A stretch of 44,509 nucleotides of DNA. Origin: Bacteroidales bacterium (GTDB lineage: Bacteria > Bacteroidota > Bacteroidia > Bacteroidales > WCHB1-69). Shown in pieces: positions 18,401 to 26,885 of this stretch. Made by a program: the position numbers and the translations under genes. The notes beneath the pieces are model-generated. The model was not told the origin of the DNA. It was given only the letters and a program-made list of their open reading frames with translations, and made no database searches. Location of the stretch: NCBI GenBank assembly GCA_017616775.1, contig JAFZXM010000009.1, positions 1 through 44,509 on the forward strand, given 5' to 3'. Numbering within the stretch: position 1 is the stretch's first letter; each line of letters opens with the position of its first letter.

Positions 18401-18625
18401 GCCAATGTCGGATTCCATGCGGTATGGTCGGGATATTATACCGAACCGCGTTACATTGTGGATCCCGAAGCCGGTTTATTGGTAGGATTGCGTGGTCACG
18501 GTTTTATGTTAGGACAATATCTGGCCAAGATATATGTTGACAAATATCTTGGTAAAAACGTGCCTTCGTATATGGAAGATTTGAAAATTTCCGGTAAAGG
18601 TTTGAGTGAAAACGCATTTAAATAG
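15404..18625 (+). CDS. Fused multi-domain iron-sulfur flavoprotein dehydrogenase (HcnABC / hydroxyproline dehydrogenase-like)
   Basis: One 1073-residue chain carries at least five modules. A 2Fe-2S ferredoxin domain has C60, C65, C68 and C80 (ECGIGKCGACEM). An FAD/NAD(P) reductase domain has FAD loop IIGAGPAG (118-125), NAD loop TVGAGNIG (265-272) and CTGLIPDD. A 4Fe-4S domain has C460, C466, C469, C473 and C494, C497, C500, C504. A BFD-type Cys4 site is at C604, C606, C640 and C645. The C-terminal DAO-fold FAD oxidoreductase has AGGGMAGSG at 705 and ends WSGYYTEPRYIVDPE and GLRGHGFMLGQ. Equivalent modules are separate subunits in HcnA/B/C, octopine/nopaline oxidase and hydroxyproline or proline dehydrogenases. 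The likely substrate is therefore an amino or imino acid or N-alkyl amine, with electrons passing to ferredoxin or quinone. The exact substrate is unknown. A small membrane protein follows. Confidence 0.8.
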   Translation: MYKIEVHPILDIPQSENVEFFFEGKKIKAQKGYTIAAALHQAGFPVHSHSLDGRKRSLECGIGKCGACEMLVDGRIRRICITKVDDVHEVRELPKDYQPEYAENPQTEIKIYKTEVAIIGAGPAGLACREKLNELGIANLVVDNNSSIGGQFNMQTHQFFFFEKEKKFGGMRGFDIAKTLAGDNPEGILLNNTVWDLLEGKRLALKNILTQEIAYIDADYLVIATGAVPFMPAFENDDLPGVYTAAVFQKMMNQEHTLLGKKVLTVGAGNIGYLTSYQGMQAGATIKCIIEGMDHEGGFPVQANRVRRLGIPILTSHILLKAIPNSEHTGITGAVIAECKNFKPIPGTEKIIDDIDIINICTGLIPDDQLLIKGKQVFGDKVCGIGDAIRIGEGTSAVLRGKQAAYELAQQMKVRFPEDEYLEISRQYIDSQQRPVRILEQPNVPAEERRKAKPFVIMDCLYGFACNPCSFSCPQGAIAKSSTSTTPVIDYNKCIGCMQCVNHCPGLAIFGYDFNKNKVFLPIEYHTEVGKEVFLVNNQGQKVGEGIIKNILKKENKTHVAQVEVSNLQNDELLQIRGFILKERYPKPLEYKPLQNVEAKTYVCHCEDVTLEKLLEVIGDRKFISVDELKHITRMGMGPCRGKRCIPRVRQILRAHGIEVYGDATPRAPLSNQITLGDVYNAKAKEVFVFPSKKVRKESVKVLIAGGGMAGSGLFRYFAEVGLNPVLINSERGSSWRCIGGGRPAFSNPDISDIANHNQDIFKSIQKVYNINYKPTRYVNLVHDQATYNALDASRAWSDAYMIERKDFQKEISPLWSTTNNVYSHALISNDCWQATPGLTIDYVRGIAMEHGGTLMEDCSLEYVAKQGNKYIALVHAHNNEWIEYTCEHFVNSLGPGAQKFAKMLGLETNLYPVKHQAFITRRLPNMGKMGDSLDMIIDRRHYKGFTAVYGQQFLHTGQIIGCASPDTDAYEARQNLKYNSKEFLEIVSEVFADWIPNLANVGFHAVWSGYYTEPRYIVDPEAGLLVGLRGHGFMLGQYLAKIYVDKYLGKNVPSYMEDLKISGKGLSENAFK

Positions 18626-18664
18626 TATTACTAACGATAGATATTACTATAAAAACAGATAATC

Positions 18665-18892
18665 ATGAAGCCGGAAAATAAAGAGTTTTGGCAAATATGC
18701 AGAAATATTGCTATAACCGATATGTTGACATTCCCGTTCGTCGGTTTGTTTTTTCATTGGTCGGTGCTTGAAATAGTATTATGCTATGTGCTGGGTACGG
18801 TTATATCATCTGTTCTCATGTATTTCTTTTTTTACAGAAAAAAGAAAGGTTCTCAGGATAAAAGATTGATTGAAAATGATGAGCATCAATAA
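18665..18892 (+). CDS. Small two-span membrane protein (75 aa)
   Basis: This 75-residue protein has two hydrophobic segments (about residues 19-33 and 35-57) and a basic then acidic C-terminal tail (FYRKKKGSQDKRLIEND). It lies 39 bp downstream of the fused oxidoreductase, and a strong terminator follows, so the two form one transcription unit. It could tether or pass electrons from the oxidoreductase at the membrane, but it has no heme- or metal-binding pattern. That role is inference from position only. No family recognised. Confidence 0.6.
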   Translation: MKPENKEFWQICRNIAITDMLTFPFVGLFFHWSVLEIVLCYVLGTVISSVLMYFFFYRKKKGSQDKRLIENDEHQ

Positions 18893-18950
18893 AAACAGGG
18901 CACACATCGCAGTAAAATCCGCACGTAGAGAATAAAAACAGAACTATTCA

Positions 18951-18990
18951 CATCCCCTAAAGAAAGTCTCTTTCAGGGGATGTTTTTTTT
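18951..18990 (+). terminator. Rho-independent terminator of the oxidoreductase operon
   Basis: CATCCCCT...AGGGGATG forms the outer stem, AAAGA/TCTTT an inner stem, and eight T residues follow (18983-18990). Confidence 0.92.
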
Positions 18991-19155
18991 GTGGGATTTT
19001 TTTAAGAACACAGAGGATAACAAGGTATCTTGCCCTGCACTTTTTTATGGATAGTATTCAAAAAAGTTTTTTTACTCTTATATACCATTAATCAGCATTT
19101 TTTTTATTATTGTTAAAAACTTTTTTGCAGTAAGTCCGTTTTGTTAATTTTTTTG

Positions 19156-19163
19156 TATATTTG
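19156..19163 (+). promoter_or_regulatory. Distal -7 promoter box upstream of porV2
   Basis: TATATTTG is an exact TAnnTTTG match, located in the ~70-bp block shared with the region at 41163-41232. Confidence 0.5.
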
Positions 19164-19369
19164 CAAAAAATTATTGTTTAACAAATTTGCATTTGTGACT
19201 TGAATGCAGTTAAAATATAAGGTGGGGTTTTAGGGAATACAACAAAAATAACACCTTGGTGTTCTCATGGAAAAATAAGTTCAACATTTTAATGAGAGCA
19301 AAGACACTCAATTTCTCGAAAGAAAAGAGATAAAAAAATGCGAAACGGTTATTATTCCATTAAAAATGC

Positions 19370-19377
19370 TATCTTTG
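19370..19377 (+). promoter_or_regulatory. Proximal -7 promoter box of the porV2 operon
   Basis: TATCTTTG followed by CATTTTATTATA is an exact TAnnTTTG box, 42 bp before the porV2 ATG. Confidence 0.6.
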
Positions 19378-19419
19378 CATTTTATTATATAACCATTATA
19401 GCCTCATAAATAAAAGAAG

Positions 19420-20520
19420 ATGAGATATATAAAAATATTGGTATTGGCATTGCTGTATTGTCCGATAAGCATATACGGGCAAAGCACCTATAGCAATGAA
19501 TTTTTTTCATTGGGAGTGGGTGCTAAAGGATTAGCTTTGGCCAATACGCAAACAGCCATGTGTACCGATGTTACTTCCGGATATTGGAATCCTGCAGGAT
19601 TGGCATGGGTAGATAAAAATTATCAGTTGTCGTTAATGCATGCCGAATATTTTGCCGGTATTGCAAAATATGATTATGCAGCTATATCGGCCCGTATAGA
19701 TGAAAATCAAACCGTAGGTTTTACTTTATTGCGTTTTGGTGTGGATGGCATTCCGAATACAACGCAGTTAATAGACAATCAGGGAAATATAAACTATGAT
19801 AAAATCACCTATTTTACAGCTGCCGATTGGGGCATATTGTTGTCTTATGGCCGTACATTCCGGCAAGTAGAGGGTTTGGCTATGGGTGCCAACGTTAAAA
19901 TAGTACATCGCAGAATAGGCGATTTTGCAGGAGCATGGGGTTTCGGTTTGGATGCAGGCTTACAATATCATCTGAAAAAATGGAGTTTCGGTCTGGTGCT
20001 CAAAGATGCCACCAGCACTTTCAATGCGTGGAGCTATAGCCTTGACGATGCAACGAAAGAAGCATTCATTGCTACAGGCAACGCCTTGCCTGAAAATGGA
20101 TTGGAATACACTTTGCCGCATTTAAATATCGGCGCCGGCAGGGATTTTGAATTGGGAAAAGGTTTTAATTGCATGGTAGCCCTTGATTTTGATATGAGTT
20201 TTGATGGAAAACGCAATACATTAATAAGCAGTAAAGCCATGAATATTGACCCGCACCTGGGTCTGCAATTCGGTTATAAAAGCATAGTGTATATTCGTGC
20301 CGGATTGGGCAATTTTCAAAGAGAAAGCAATTTTGACAACAAACAGAAATTTACTTGCCAAATTAATTTGGGCGTAGGTGTGGGTATTAAAGATATAGTA
20401 ACCATCGATTATGCATTTTGCGATGTGGGGGATATCTCTGCAGCCGTATATTCCAATATATTTTCACTTAAAGTGGCGATTAATCGTTTTAAAAAGAACA
20501 CCACAGAACCTAATCAATGA
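19420..20520 (+). CDS. porV2: PorV/PorQ-family outer-membrane barrel, PorV2-like
   Basis: This 366-residue protein has a signal peptide (ending SIYGQ) followed by an outer-membrane beta-barrel of the FadL-like PorV/PorQ type. The N-terminal pattern FFSLGVGAKGLALANTQTA and SGYWNPAGLAW is the family signature. Many alternating strands end in FSLKVAINRF. PorV proteins shuttle type IX secretion substrates to the PorU sortase at the outer membrane. The next gene, overlapping by 4 bp, is a long PorU-type peptidase, so the pair corresponds to the PorV2/PorU2 arrangement rather than the canonical PorU/PorV. It heads a five-gene operon. Confidence 0.82.
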   Translation: MRYIKILVLALLYCPISIYGQSTYSNEFFSLGVGAKGLALANTQTAMCTDVTSGYWNPAGLAWVDKNYQLSLMHAEYFAGIAKYDYAAISARIDENQTVGFTLLRFGVDGIPNTTQLIDNQGNINYDKITYFTAADWGILLSYGRTFRQVEGLAMGANVKIVHRRIGDFAGAWGFGLDAGLQYHLKKWSFGLVLKDATSTFNAWSYSLDDATKEAFIATGNALPENGLEYTLPHLNIGAGRDFELGKGFNCMVALDFDMSFDGKRNTLISSKAMNIDPHLGLQFGYKSIVYIRAGLGNFQRESNFDNKQKFTCQINLGVGVGIKDIVTIDYAFCDVGDISAAVYSNIFSLKVAINRFKKNTTEPNQ

Positions 20521-23500
20521 GAAATATGAAAAAATATATTGTTATAGTGCTAATAATCAGCATATGGAATGGGTTTAACATTACATCATCCCAAGCACAG
20601 ACATATGGAAACGAATGGATAGATTATAATCAAACGTATTTGAAATTTGCAATATCCAAAACGCAAGTGTATCGTATCAATTATACCACACTGTACGCAG
20701 CATTACAAAAGGTGGGCGTTTCTTTGGCTGATATCAATCCCCGGAATATAAAAATTTACGGCAGAGGGGCAGAAATACCTCTGTATATTGCAGGCGAATC
20801 CGACCAACAATTTGACACCAACGATTATATAGAATTTTACGCACAACATAATGACGGATGGTATGATGAAAAACTATATCCGTCGGCAAACAGCCATGTA
20901 AACCCCTATTACAGCCTGTTTACCGATACGGCTTATTATTTCCTTACCTGGGGAAACACGTCGGGTTTGCGATATACGGTGGAAACAGACACACAATTTT
21001 CCGTTTATAATGAGCATAACCGTATATATGTAACACGTATATTGTATTCCAATGCATATTATTGTACGGGAGCCTATAAGCGCAACTATACCGTTACTCC
21101 TTACAAACCGGCGGAAGGATGGATGGATTCAAGAATTTCGTTAGGAGGAACATCAAAAAAAACATTCTCTACCACTAATGCCGATAAAACTTATCCTACC
21201 GTGGATTTGGAATATGCTTTTGCCGGTGTCAACAATCCGAACAACAAGCATCATATGAAAATCACCTTGGGAAATAATTTGTTGATGGATACCCTTTATC
21301 AAGGGGTGTCTTATATTCGGGGAAAAGCATTGCTGTCTTCATCCGTATTGGGTGCCACTTCTACCGTATTGAATTTCCAATCGGTTAACGATCAAGGCAA
21401 TTCTACCTGCTATCAATCGATAGTGTATGCCAAAATGACTTATGCGCATACGTTCCAACTGGAAAGCGGTGTCACCTCTTATACCTTTACGGCAGATAAT
21501 TTGCAAGGTGCCAAAACGGTATTCCCTTTTATATCATCGTCTATAGGTGCCAAACAAGATGAAATAGTGCTTTATGATTTGACACATCATTTGCGGATAC
21601 CGGTAATCAAAAACGCCAATACGCTTAAAGCTGTTGTGCCCAATTATAACAGCAGTATGAACGGATATTTGACCTCCACTGCAGAAATGTTGTCAATCAA
21701 TGAATTGTATCCTGTGGGTGCAAACGGGAAATTTGCAGATATCCACAATTATGTTAATACCGATTATTTCATCGTCAGCGGAAGTTCGCTGATGGGTAAG
21801 GCACAGTCGTATGCCGACTATAGAAATCATTTGTCCCCTTACCGCTTTACGGCTGAAGTTTTTGACGTTAATGAGTTGTATGACGAATTTGCCTATGGTA
21901 TAAAAAACAATCCCATTGCCATTCGGAATTTAATCAACTATGCTTGTGCAGCGTTCAATACCCGTCCCGAATATCTTTTTTTGATAGGAAGGGCATATAC
22001 TGCTACCGCAGGCCGTAAAAATTCCGGAACATTTAATGCCACCATAGTCCCCACCATGGGTTCTATTCCCAGTGATTATGCTATTACCATGGGCTTGGGT
22101 GATACGTCGGAATTCTTTTGCATTCCTACCGGACGATTAAGCACATCTTCATCGGTGCAAGTGGATTGGTATAAGCAAAAAGTGCAGGAATTTGAAGCAG
22201 CCCAGCGTAATCCGCAGGCATGGATGAAACAAATATTACATTTCGGAGGCGGTAGCAATGCCGTGGAGCAACGAACCTTTGCCGGATATTTGAATAATTA
22301 TAAAAATATTGCCGTTCGACCTTTCATGGGGGCCAAGGTAAACACCTTTTTGAAAACCAATTCTGATCCCATAGAAATCAATATGTCGGATTCTTTGAGG
22401 AATCTTATCAACAGCGGAGTGGCAATGATGACATTTTTCGGTCATGCAGGAGGAACAGGATTCGATATCAGCATAGATGACCCCGAAGAATACAGCAACC
22501 AGGGAAAATATTTTGTCATGTTGGGGAACTCTTGTTATGCCGGAAATATTTTTGAAGGAAGTAATAATTATAGTGAAAAATTCATTAATATCGCAAATAA
22601 AGGAGCCATAGCCTATGTATCGCCTTCGGCTACAGGACACAGTGTGGTGCTAAACGCCACATGCTCCGAATTTTACAGCCAGCTATGTAATAAAAGTTAC
22701 GGAAAATCATTAGGCTATTGCATACAAAAAGCATTAAAATACGTTACCGACAATTTCGGCAGGGAATATATGGATTATACTTTAAACGGTGACCCTTGTT
22801 TGAAAATCTGTGCCGCCGATAAACCGGATTATGTTATCACCAAAGCCGATGTTAAAACCGGACCCGAAATCATCAGTTCGGAATTGGATAGTTTTATAGT
22901 GAATTTACAATTCATCAATCAAGGAAAATTGTCTGATGATTCATTTTATGTGTGTGTAGAGCGGTTCTTTCCTGACCAAACATCGGTAAAAAAATATATA
23001 CGTTTAAAAACCAATGCTTTCCAAACATCCTTATCGGTAAAATTTGCTTTGGAAAAAGCTTTGGCTCCCGGTAAAAATGATATTGCTGTAACTTTGGATG
23101 TTTTAAATGAAGTAGAAGAACACAACGAATCTAACAATCAAGCTGTCATATCGTTTACTATAGTGTCTGCCGATATATTGCCGATATATCCTTATCAATA
23201 TGCGATAGTTCCCAAAGATACGCTCACACTTGTAGCTTCCACCGATATACAAAACAAAAATTGCAAATGCAGATTTATGATAGATACCTGCAGCAGTTTC
23301 AACAGCCCCGCCCTTAGAACATCCGATATCACCGTCAATAACGGTATAGTGGAATGGGAACTGCCTTTCCGTTTAACCGATAGTACGGTCTATTATTGGA
23401 AAGTGAACAAAGCCGGCGACACTGTTGGCGGGAAAACATATTCATTCCAATATATCAGCAGACGCTCGGGTTGTTCCCAAGCACATTTTTCCCAATTTGT

Positions 23501-25520
23501 CAACAATACCTATTTAAATGTTGACGTAGATACCCTGAATCGGAATTTCAGTTTTACACACGGAAGTTATGCATATACTGCCAAAACACGGTTTTTCAAC
23601 TCTTTGTCCGAAGAGGCGGCATACGAAACGGAAGTATATATCAAACGGAATAATGTGATATTCGATCAGGTGCAATGTGTAATGGTAAGCAGACCGTTTA
23701 TACATATCTTGGTTTTTGACCCCGTAACAGGTGCCAATTGGGTTAATACCGAAACCTCCGCAAACGGAAGCAAAGGAAAATATGGTCAGGTATTGTGCCG
23801 GAATTATGCAACCAACGGATTCCATTTTTATATGGACGATTCCGTTTCAAGAGAAGATGTGGCCATATTTTTGGAAAATATCCCCACAGGATATTATGTA
23901 CTTATTATGTCCATTAATCATACTGCCGCCCATTTGTTTACCGAAAAACAATATCAGGCGTGGGAATCGGTGGGAAGCACACAAATACGTTCCCTTACCG
24001 CACAAAATGACTATATCCTTTTCGGTAAAAAAGGTGCATCAACAGGAGATACATGTATTAGAGAATTGGTAGGAAGCAATAATGGACAATACCTCACCAT
24101 GATAGGTGCGGAAATGCAGGTGCCTATCGGAAAAGCAAGTATGCAAAGTGAAATATTCGGTCCTGCAAAAAAATGGCAAACCTTCAGCTGGGAAATGCAA
24201 AACAACGATATTTCCAATGGTGATACCATCAAAGCAAATATTTATGGAATTGACAATCAAGGAAATGAAGCTTTGTTGATATCCAATATCAATTACTCCG
24301 TATATAAAGATTATAATTTGGTGAATAAAATCAATGCCGATCAATATCCTTATGCAAGGGTGGATATTAATTTTACGGATTATCAAAACCGCACCCTTCC
24401 GCAAATGAAGCGTTTGCAGTTGTATTATGAGGATGTGCCGGAAACATCGGTATGCGGTGATAATTTTTATTTTTATTGTGATACCATACAGCAAGGGGAC
24501 AGTTTGCGTATAAGCACTTCTACCAAAAATGTCAGCAGTGCGGATATGGGCAATTTATTAATAAAATATTCCCTCATTCATCAAAACAATGAAGTTTATA
24601 CGCAATATTATCGGTCCGATGCGCATCCGGCGGGCACCCTGCTTACCGACAGCATGGTTTTGTCAACCGCAAATTTATCCGGTAATAATTTATTACGCGT
24701 GGAATATAATCCCGATAATGACCAAAAAGAGAAATATCACTATAACAATTATATAGAAGTGCCCTTTTATGTAGTAGGGGACAGTGTTAATCCTGTATTG
24801 GACGTTACTTTCGACGGCTATCATATAATGGACGGAGAATTGATATCGGCTAAGCCGTATATACAAATAACATTAAAGGATGAGAACAAGTTTTTATTGC
24901 TCAATGATATAAGTGATACATCCAAAATAAAAGTATATCTTAAAACGCCCGGAGCCGCTTCGTATCAATATATTCCTTTTTATGCCGATAATATAGAGAT
25001 ATTACAATTTGTGCCGGCTCAAAATGCACAAAATAAATGTCAAATTAATTATCCTGCCGAATTTACGGAAGATGGTACATATTATCTTAGGGTAGAAGCC
25101 AACGACAAATCGAACAATGCTTCCGGAGCCAATGCTTATGTGGTGTCGTTTAAAATAGTGAACAAATCTACCATAACGGAAATATTTAATTATCCCAATC
25201 CTTTTTCCACCCGTACTCAATTTGTGTTTACCCTCACAGGTTCACAATTGCCTACATATATGAAAATACAAATACTTACCATTAGCGGAAAGGTGGTAAA
25301 AGAAATAGATATGAGTGAATTGGGCCCTCTCAAAATAGGCAATAACATCACCGATTACGCTTGGGACGGTTGCGATATGTATGGTAATGTGTTGGCCAAC
25401 GGTGTTTATTTATACAGGGTGATTACTCGCATTCAAGACAAAGAAGTTGAATTAAACAGTCAATCTAACAATACCAAAGCCTTTAAGAAAGGTTTTGGAA
25501 AAATGGTAATAATGCGTTAA
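20517..25520 (+). CDS. porU2: Long type IX secretion sortase-like C25 peptidase, PorU2-like
   Basis: This 1667-residue secreted protein has a signal peptide (GFNITSSQAQ) and an N-terminal beta-rich region. A gingipain-type C25 caspase-like domain follows, with catalytic His643 in FFGHAGGTG and catalytic Cys673 in LGNSCYAGN. Several immunoglobulin-like modules come next, including DYVITKADVKTGPEIISSE and CARDB-like NDIAVTLDVLNEVEEHNESNN. A C-terminal T9SS-type domain begins at NYPNPFSTRTQFVFTL (about 1556) and ends FGKMVIMR. PorU cleaves cargo C-terminal domains and attaches them to surface lipopolysaccharide. The extra length marks this as the long PorU2 form, whose cargo is not established. 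The start overlaps the porV2 stop; ATG 20526 is an alternative. Confidence 0.82.
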   Translation: MRNMKKYIVIVLIISIWNGFNITSSQAQTYGNEWIDYNQTYLKFAISKTQVYRINYTTLYAALQKVGVSLADINPRNIKIYGRGAEIPLYIAGESDQQFDTNDYIEFYAQHNDGWYDEKLYPSANSHVNPYYSLFTDTAYYFLTWGNTSGLRYTVETDTQFSVYNEHNRIYVTRILYSNAYYCTGAYKRNYTVTPYKPAEGWMDSRISLGGTSKKTFSTTNADKTYPTVDLEYAFAGVNNPNNKHHMKITLGNNLLMDTLYQGVSYIRGKALLSSSVLGATSTVLNFQSVNDQGNSTCYQSIVYAKMTYAHTFQLESGVTSYTFTADNLQGAKTVFPFISSSIGAKQDEIVLYDLTHHLRIPVIKNANTLKAVVPNYNSSMNGYLTSTAEMLSINELYPVGANGKFADIHNYVNTDYFIVSGSSLMGKAQSYADYRNHLSPYRFTAEVFDVNELYDEFAYGIKNNPIAIRNLINYACAAFNTRPEYLFLIGRAYTATAGRKNSGTFNATIVPTMGSIPSDYAITMGLGDTSEFFCIPTGRLSTSSSVQVDWYKQKVQEFEAAQRNPQAWMKQILHFGGGSNAVEQRTFAGYLNNYKNIAVRPFMGAKVNTFLKTNSDPIEINMSDSLRNLINSGVAMMTFFGHAGGTGFDISIDDPEEYSNQGKYFVMLGNSCYAGNIFEGSNNYSEKFINIANKGAIAYVSPSATGHSVVLNATCSEFYSQLCNKSYGKSLGYCIQKALKYVTDNFGREYMDYTLNGDPCLKICAADKPDYVITKADVKTGPEIISSELDSFIVNLQFINQGKLSDDSFYVCVERFFPDQTSVKKYIRLKTNAFQTSLSVKFALEKALAPGKNDIAVTLDVLNEVEEHNESNNQAVISFTIVSADILPIYPYQYAIVPKDTLTLVASTDIQNKNCKCRFMIDTCSSFNSPALRTSDITVNNGIVEWELPFRLTDSTVYYWKVNKAGDTVGGKTYSFQYISRRSGCSQAHFSQFVNNTYLNVDVDTLNRNFSFTHGSYAYTAKTRFFNSLSEEAAYETEVYIKRNNVIFDQVQCVMVSRPFIHILVFDPVTGANWVNTETSANGSKGKYGQVLCRNYATNGFHFYMDDSVSREDVAIFLENIPTGYYVLIMSINHTAAHLFTEKQYQAWESVGSTQIRSLTAQNDYILFGKKGASTGDTCIRELVGSNNGQYLTMIGAEMQVPIGKASMQSEIFGPAKKWQTFSWEMQNNDISNGDTIKANIYGIDNQGNEALLISNINYSVYKDYNLVNKINADQYPYARVDINFTDYQNRTLPQMKRLQLYYEDVPETSVCGDNFYFYCDTIQQGDSLRISTSTKNVSSADMGNLLIKYSLIHQNNEVYTQYYRSDAHPAGTLLTDSMVLSTANLSGNNLLRVEYNPDNDQKEKYHYNNYIEVPFYVVGDSVNPVLDVTFDGYHIMDGELISAKPYIQITLKDENKFLLLNDISDTSKIKVYLKTPGAASYQYIPFYADNIEILQFVPAQNAQNKCQINYPAEFTEDGTYYLRVEANDKSNNASGANAYVVSFKIVNKSTITEIFNYPNPFSTRTQFVFTLTGSQLPTYMKIQILTISGKVVKEIDMSELGPLKIGNNITDYAWDGCDMYGNVLANGVYLYRVITRIQDKEVELNSQSNNTKAFKKGFGKMVIMR

Positions 25521-25522
25521 AA

Positions 25523-26101
25523 ATGAAAGATTTGATATTTGCCAGCAATAATATGCACAAATTGGAAGAGGTGCGTTCCATGTTGGGCTTAAAATATAAT
25601 ATAGTATCGTTAAAGCAGGTGGGTTATAATCAAGAAATACCCGAAAACCAGGATACACTGCAAGGCAATGCTTTGCAAAAAGCCCGTGTTATTTACAATC
25701 AATATCATAAAAATTGTTTTGCAGACGATACGGGATTGGAAATAGAAGCACTTGACGGTCGCCCGGGTGTGTATTCCGCCCGCTATGCGGGAGAACATTG
25801 TTCATTTGAAGATAATATGAATAAAGTGCTCGCCGAAATGCAGAACGAGCAAAACCGTAAAGCCTGTTTCAGAACCGTAATTGCACTCATCCTCGACGGA
25901 AAAGAATATTTGTTCGAAGGAAGGGTTGACGGTGTGATATTGCGGGAAAAACACGGAAAAGACGGTTTTGGATACGACCCTGTATTTTTGCCGGACGGTT
26001 TCGATGCTTCTTTTGCGGAAATGTCGTTAGAACAAAAAAATGCTATCAGTCACCGGGGAAGAGCCATAGCAAAATTGGCACAGTTTTTAATTAATTTATA
26101 A
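25523..26101 (+). CDS. rdgB: Non-canonical purine NTP pyrophosphatase (RdgB/HAM1)
   Basis: RdgB hydrolyses ITP, dITP and XTP to monophosphates, which keeps deaminated purines out of DNA. The 192-residue length is normal. Motifs are LIFASNNMHKLEEVR (substrate loop SxNxxK-like), FADDTGLEIEALDGRPGVYSARYAG, DGFGYDPVF, FAEMSLEQKNAISHRGRA. It starts 2 bp after the porU2 stop, so it is part of the porV2 operon even though its job is housekeeping. Confidence 0.96.
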   Translation: MKDLIFASNNMHKLEEVRSMLGLKYNIVSLKQVGYNQEIPENQDTLQGNALQKARVIYNQYHKNCFADDTGLEIEALDGRPGVYSARYAGEHCSFEDNMNKVLAEMQNEQNRKACFRTVIALILDGKEYLFEGRVDGVILREKHGKDGFGYDPVFLPDGFDASFAEMSLEQKNAISHRGRAIAKLAQFLINL

Positions 26102-26105
26102 ACGT

Positions 26106-26885
26106 ATGGATATTAATATAATAGGTTCAGGGAATGTAGCATGGCATTTGGCACATAGATTGTTTGAGTGTGGTTATACCATTCGAACCGTATATAGCCG
26201 TACCGAAAAAAATGCAAAAGCGTTGGCTCAGCAAGTGCAGGCGGCAGCTATCAATGATGTGGCACAATTGCCCCCTGCCGATATCAACATATTATCGCTT
26301 AAAGATGAAGTGTATGTGGATGTTGTAGCCCAAATACCAAGTTCGGAAGCTGTTTATGTGCATACATCCGGATGTATGAATGCAGAAATATTATCAAAAT
26401 TGGGTGAAAATTTCGGTGTTTTGTACCCTTTTCAAACTTTTAATAAGAAAAAACAAGTGGATTTTTCTACAATACCCGTATGTGTGGAAGCATCGAATGA
26501 CACTACCTTGCAAAAGTTACAGACTATAGCCGCAACAATAGGCGGTTCCGTGAACTGCCTGAATATGCGCCAAAGGTTGCATCTGCATTTGGCAGGAGTA
26601 ATAGCCAGCAATTTCACCAATGCACTTTACGGCATGGCCAAGGAAATATTGGATAAAGAAAATATTGACTTTGATATCATAAAGCCGTTAATAAAAGAAA
26701 CAGCCGCCAAGGTGGATTATTTGCACCCCTATGATGCCCAAACGGGGCCGGCAAGCCGTAAAGATTGGAATATTATCAACAGGCAAATAGCCATGCTTGA
26801 CAACGACCACCAGCGTAATTTATACTTATATCTGACACAAACAATACAAGAGCAACAAGCTAAAAGAAAAAATGAAGAATTATAA
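26106..26885 (+). CDS. Rossmann-fold / DUF2520 family NADP-binding protein
   Basis: This 259-residue cytoplasmic protein has an N-terminal Rossmann domain beginning INIIGSGNVAWHLAHRL (GxGxxxxxL) and a helical C-terminal DUF2520 domain (RLHLHLAGVIASNFTNALYGMA, then TGPASRKDWNII). The architecture resembles the pyrroline-5-carboxylate reductase and 6-phosphogluconate dehydrogenase superfamily. The reaction for this family is not established. It lies 4 bp after rdgB and overlaps the KdsC-like gene by 14 bp; this rdgB-DUF2520-kdsC grouping suggests tight co-expression. Confidence 0.88.
   Translation: MDINIIGSGNVAWHLAHRLFECGYTIRTVYSRTEKNAKALAQQVQAAAINDVAQLPPADINILSLKDEVYVDVVAQIPSSEAVYVHTSGCMNAEILSKLGENFGVLYPFQTFNKKKQVDFSTIPVCVEASNDTTLQKLQTIAATIGGSVNCLNMRQRLHLHLAGVIASNFTNALYGMAKEILDKENIDFDIIKPLIKETAAKVDYLHPYDAQTGPASRKDWNIINRQIAMLDNDHQRNLYLYLTQTIQEQQAKRKNEEL

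Larger units (their letters stand above)
18991..19419. other. Long leader or intergenic region upstream of porV2, no gene seen
   Basis: No coding ORF is visible. There are two promoter-like boxes (19156 and 19370). A stretch around 19143-19212 resembles the DNA upstream of the first RHS gene (41163-41232). A short perfect hairpin AACACC-TT-GGTGTT lies near 19250. The transcript from the first box would carry a leader of about 250 nt. Confidence 0.5.

Noticed and set aside
15404..18625. Calling the fusion a hydrogen cyanide synthase
   Set aside because: The modules resemble HcnA, HcnB and HcnC, but many amine and imino-acid dehydrogenases share them, so a cyanide role is not supported.
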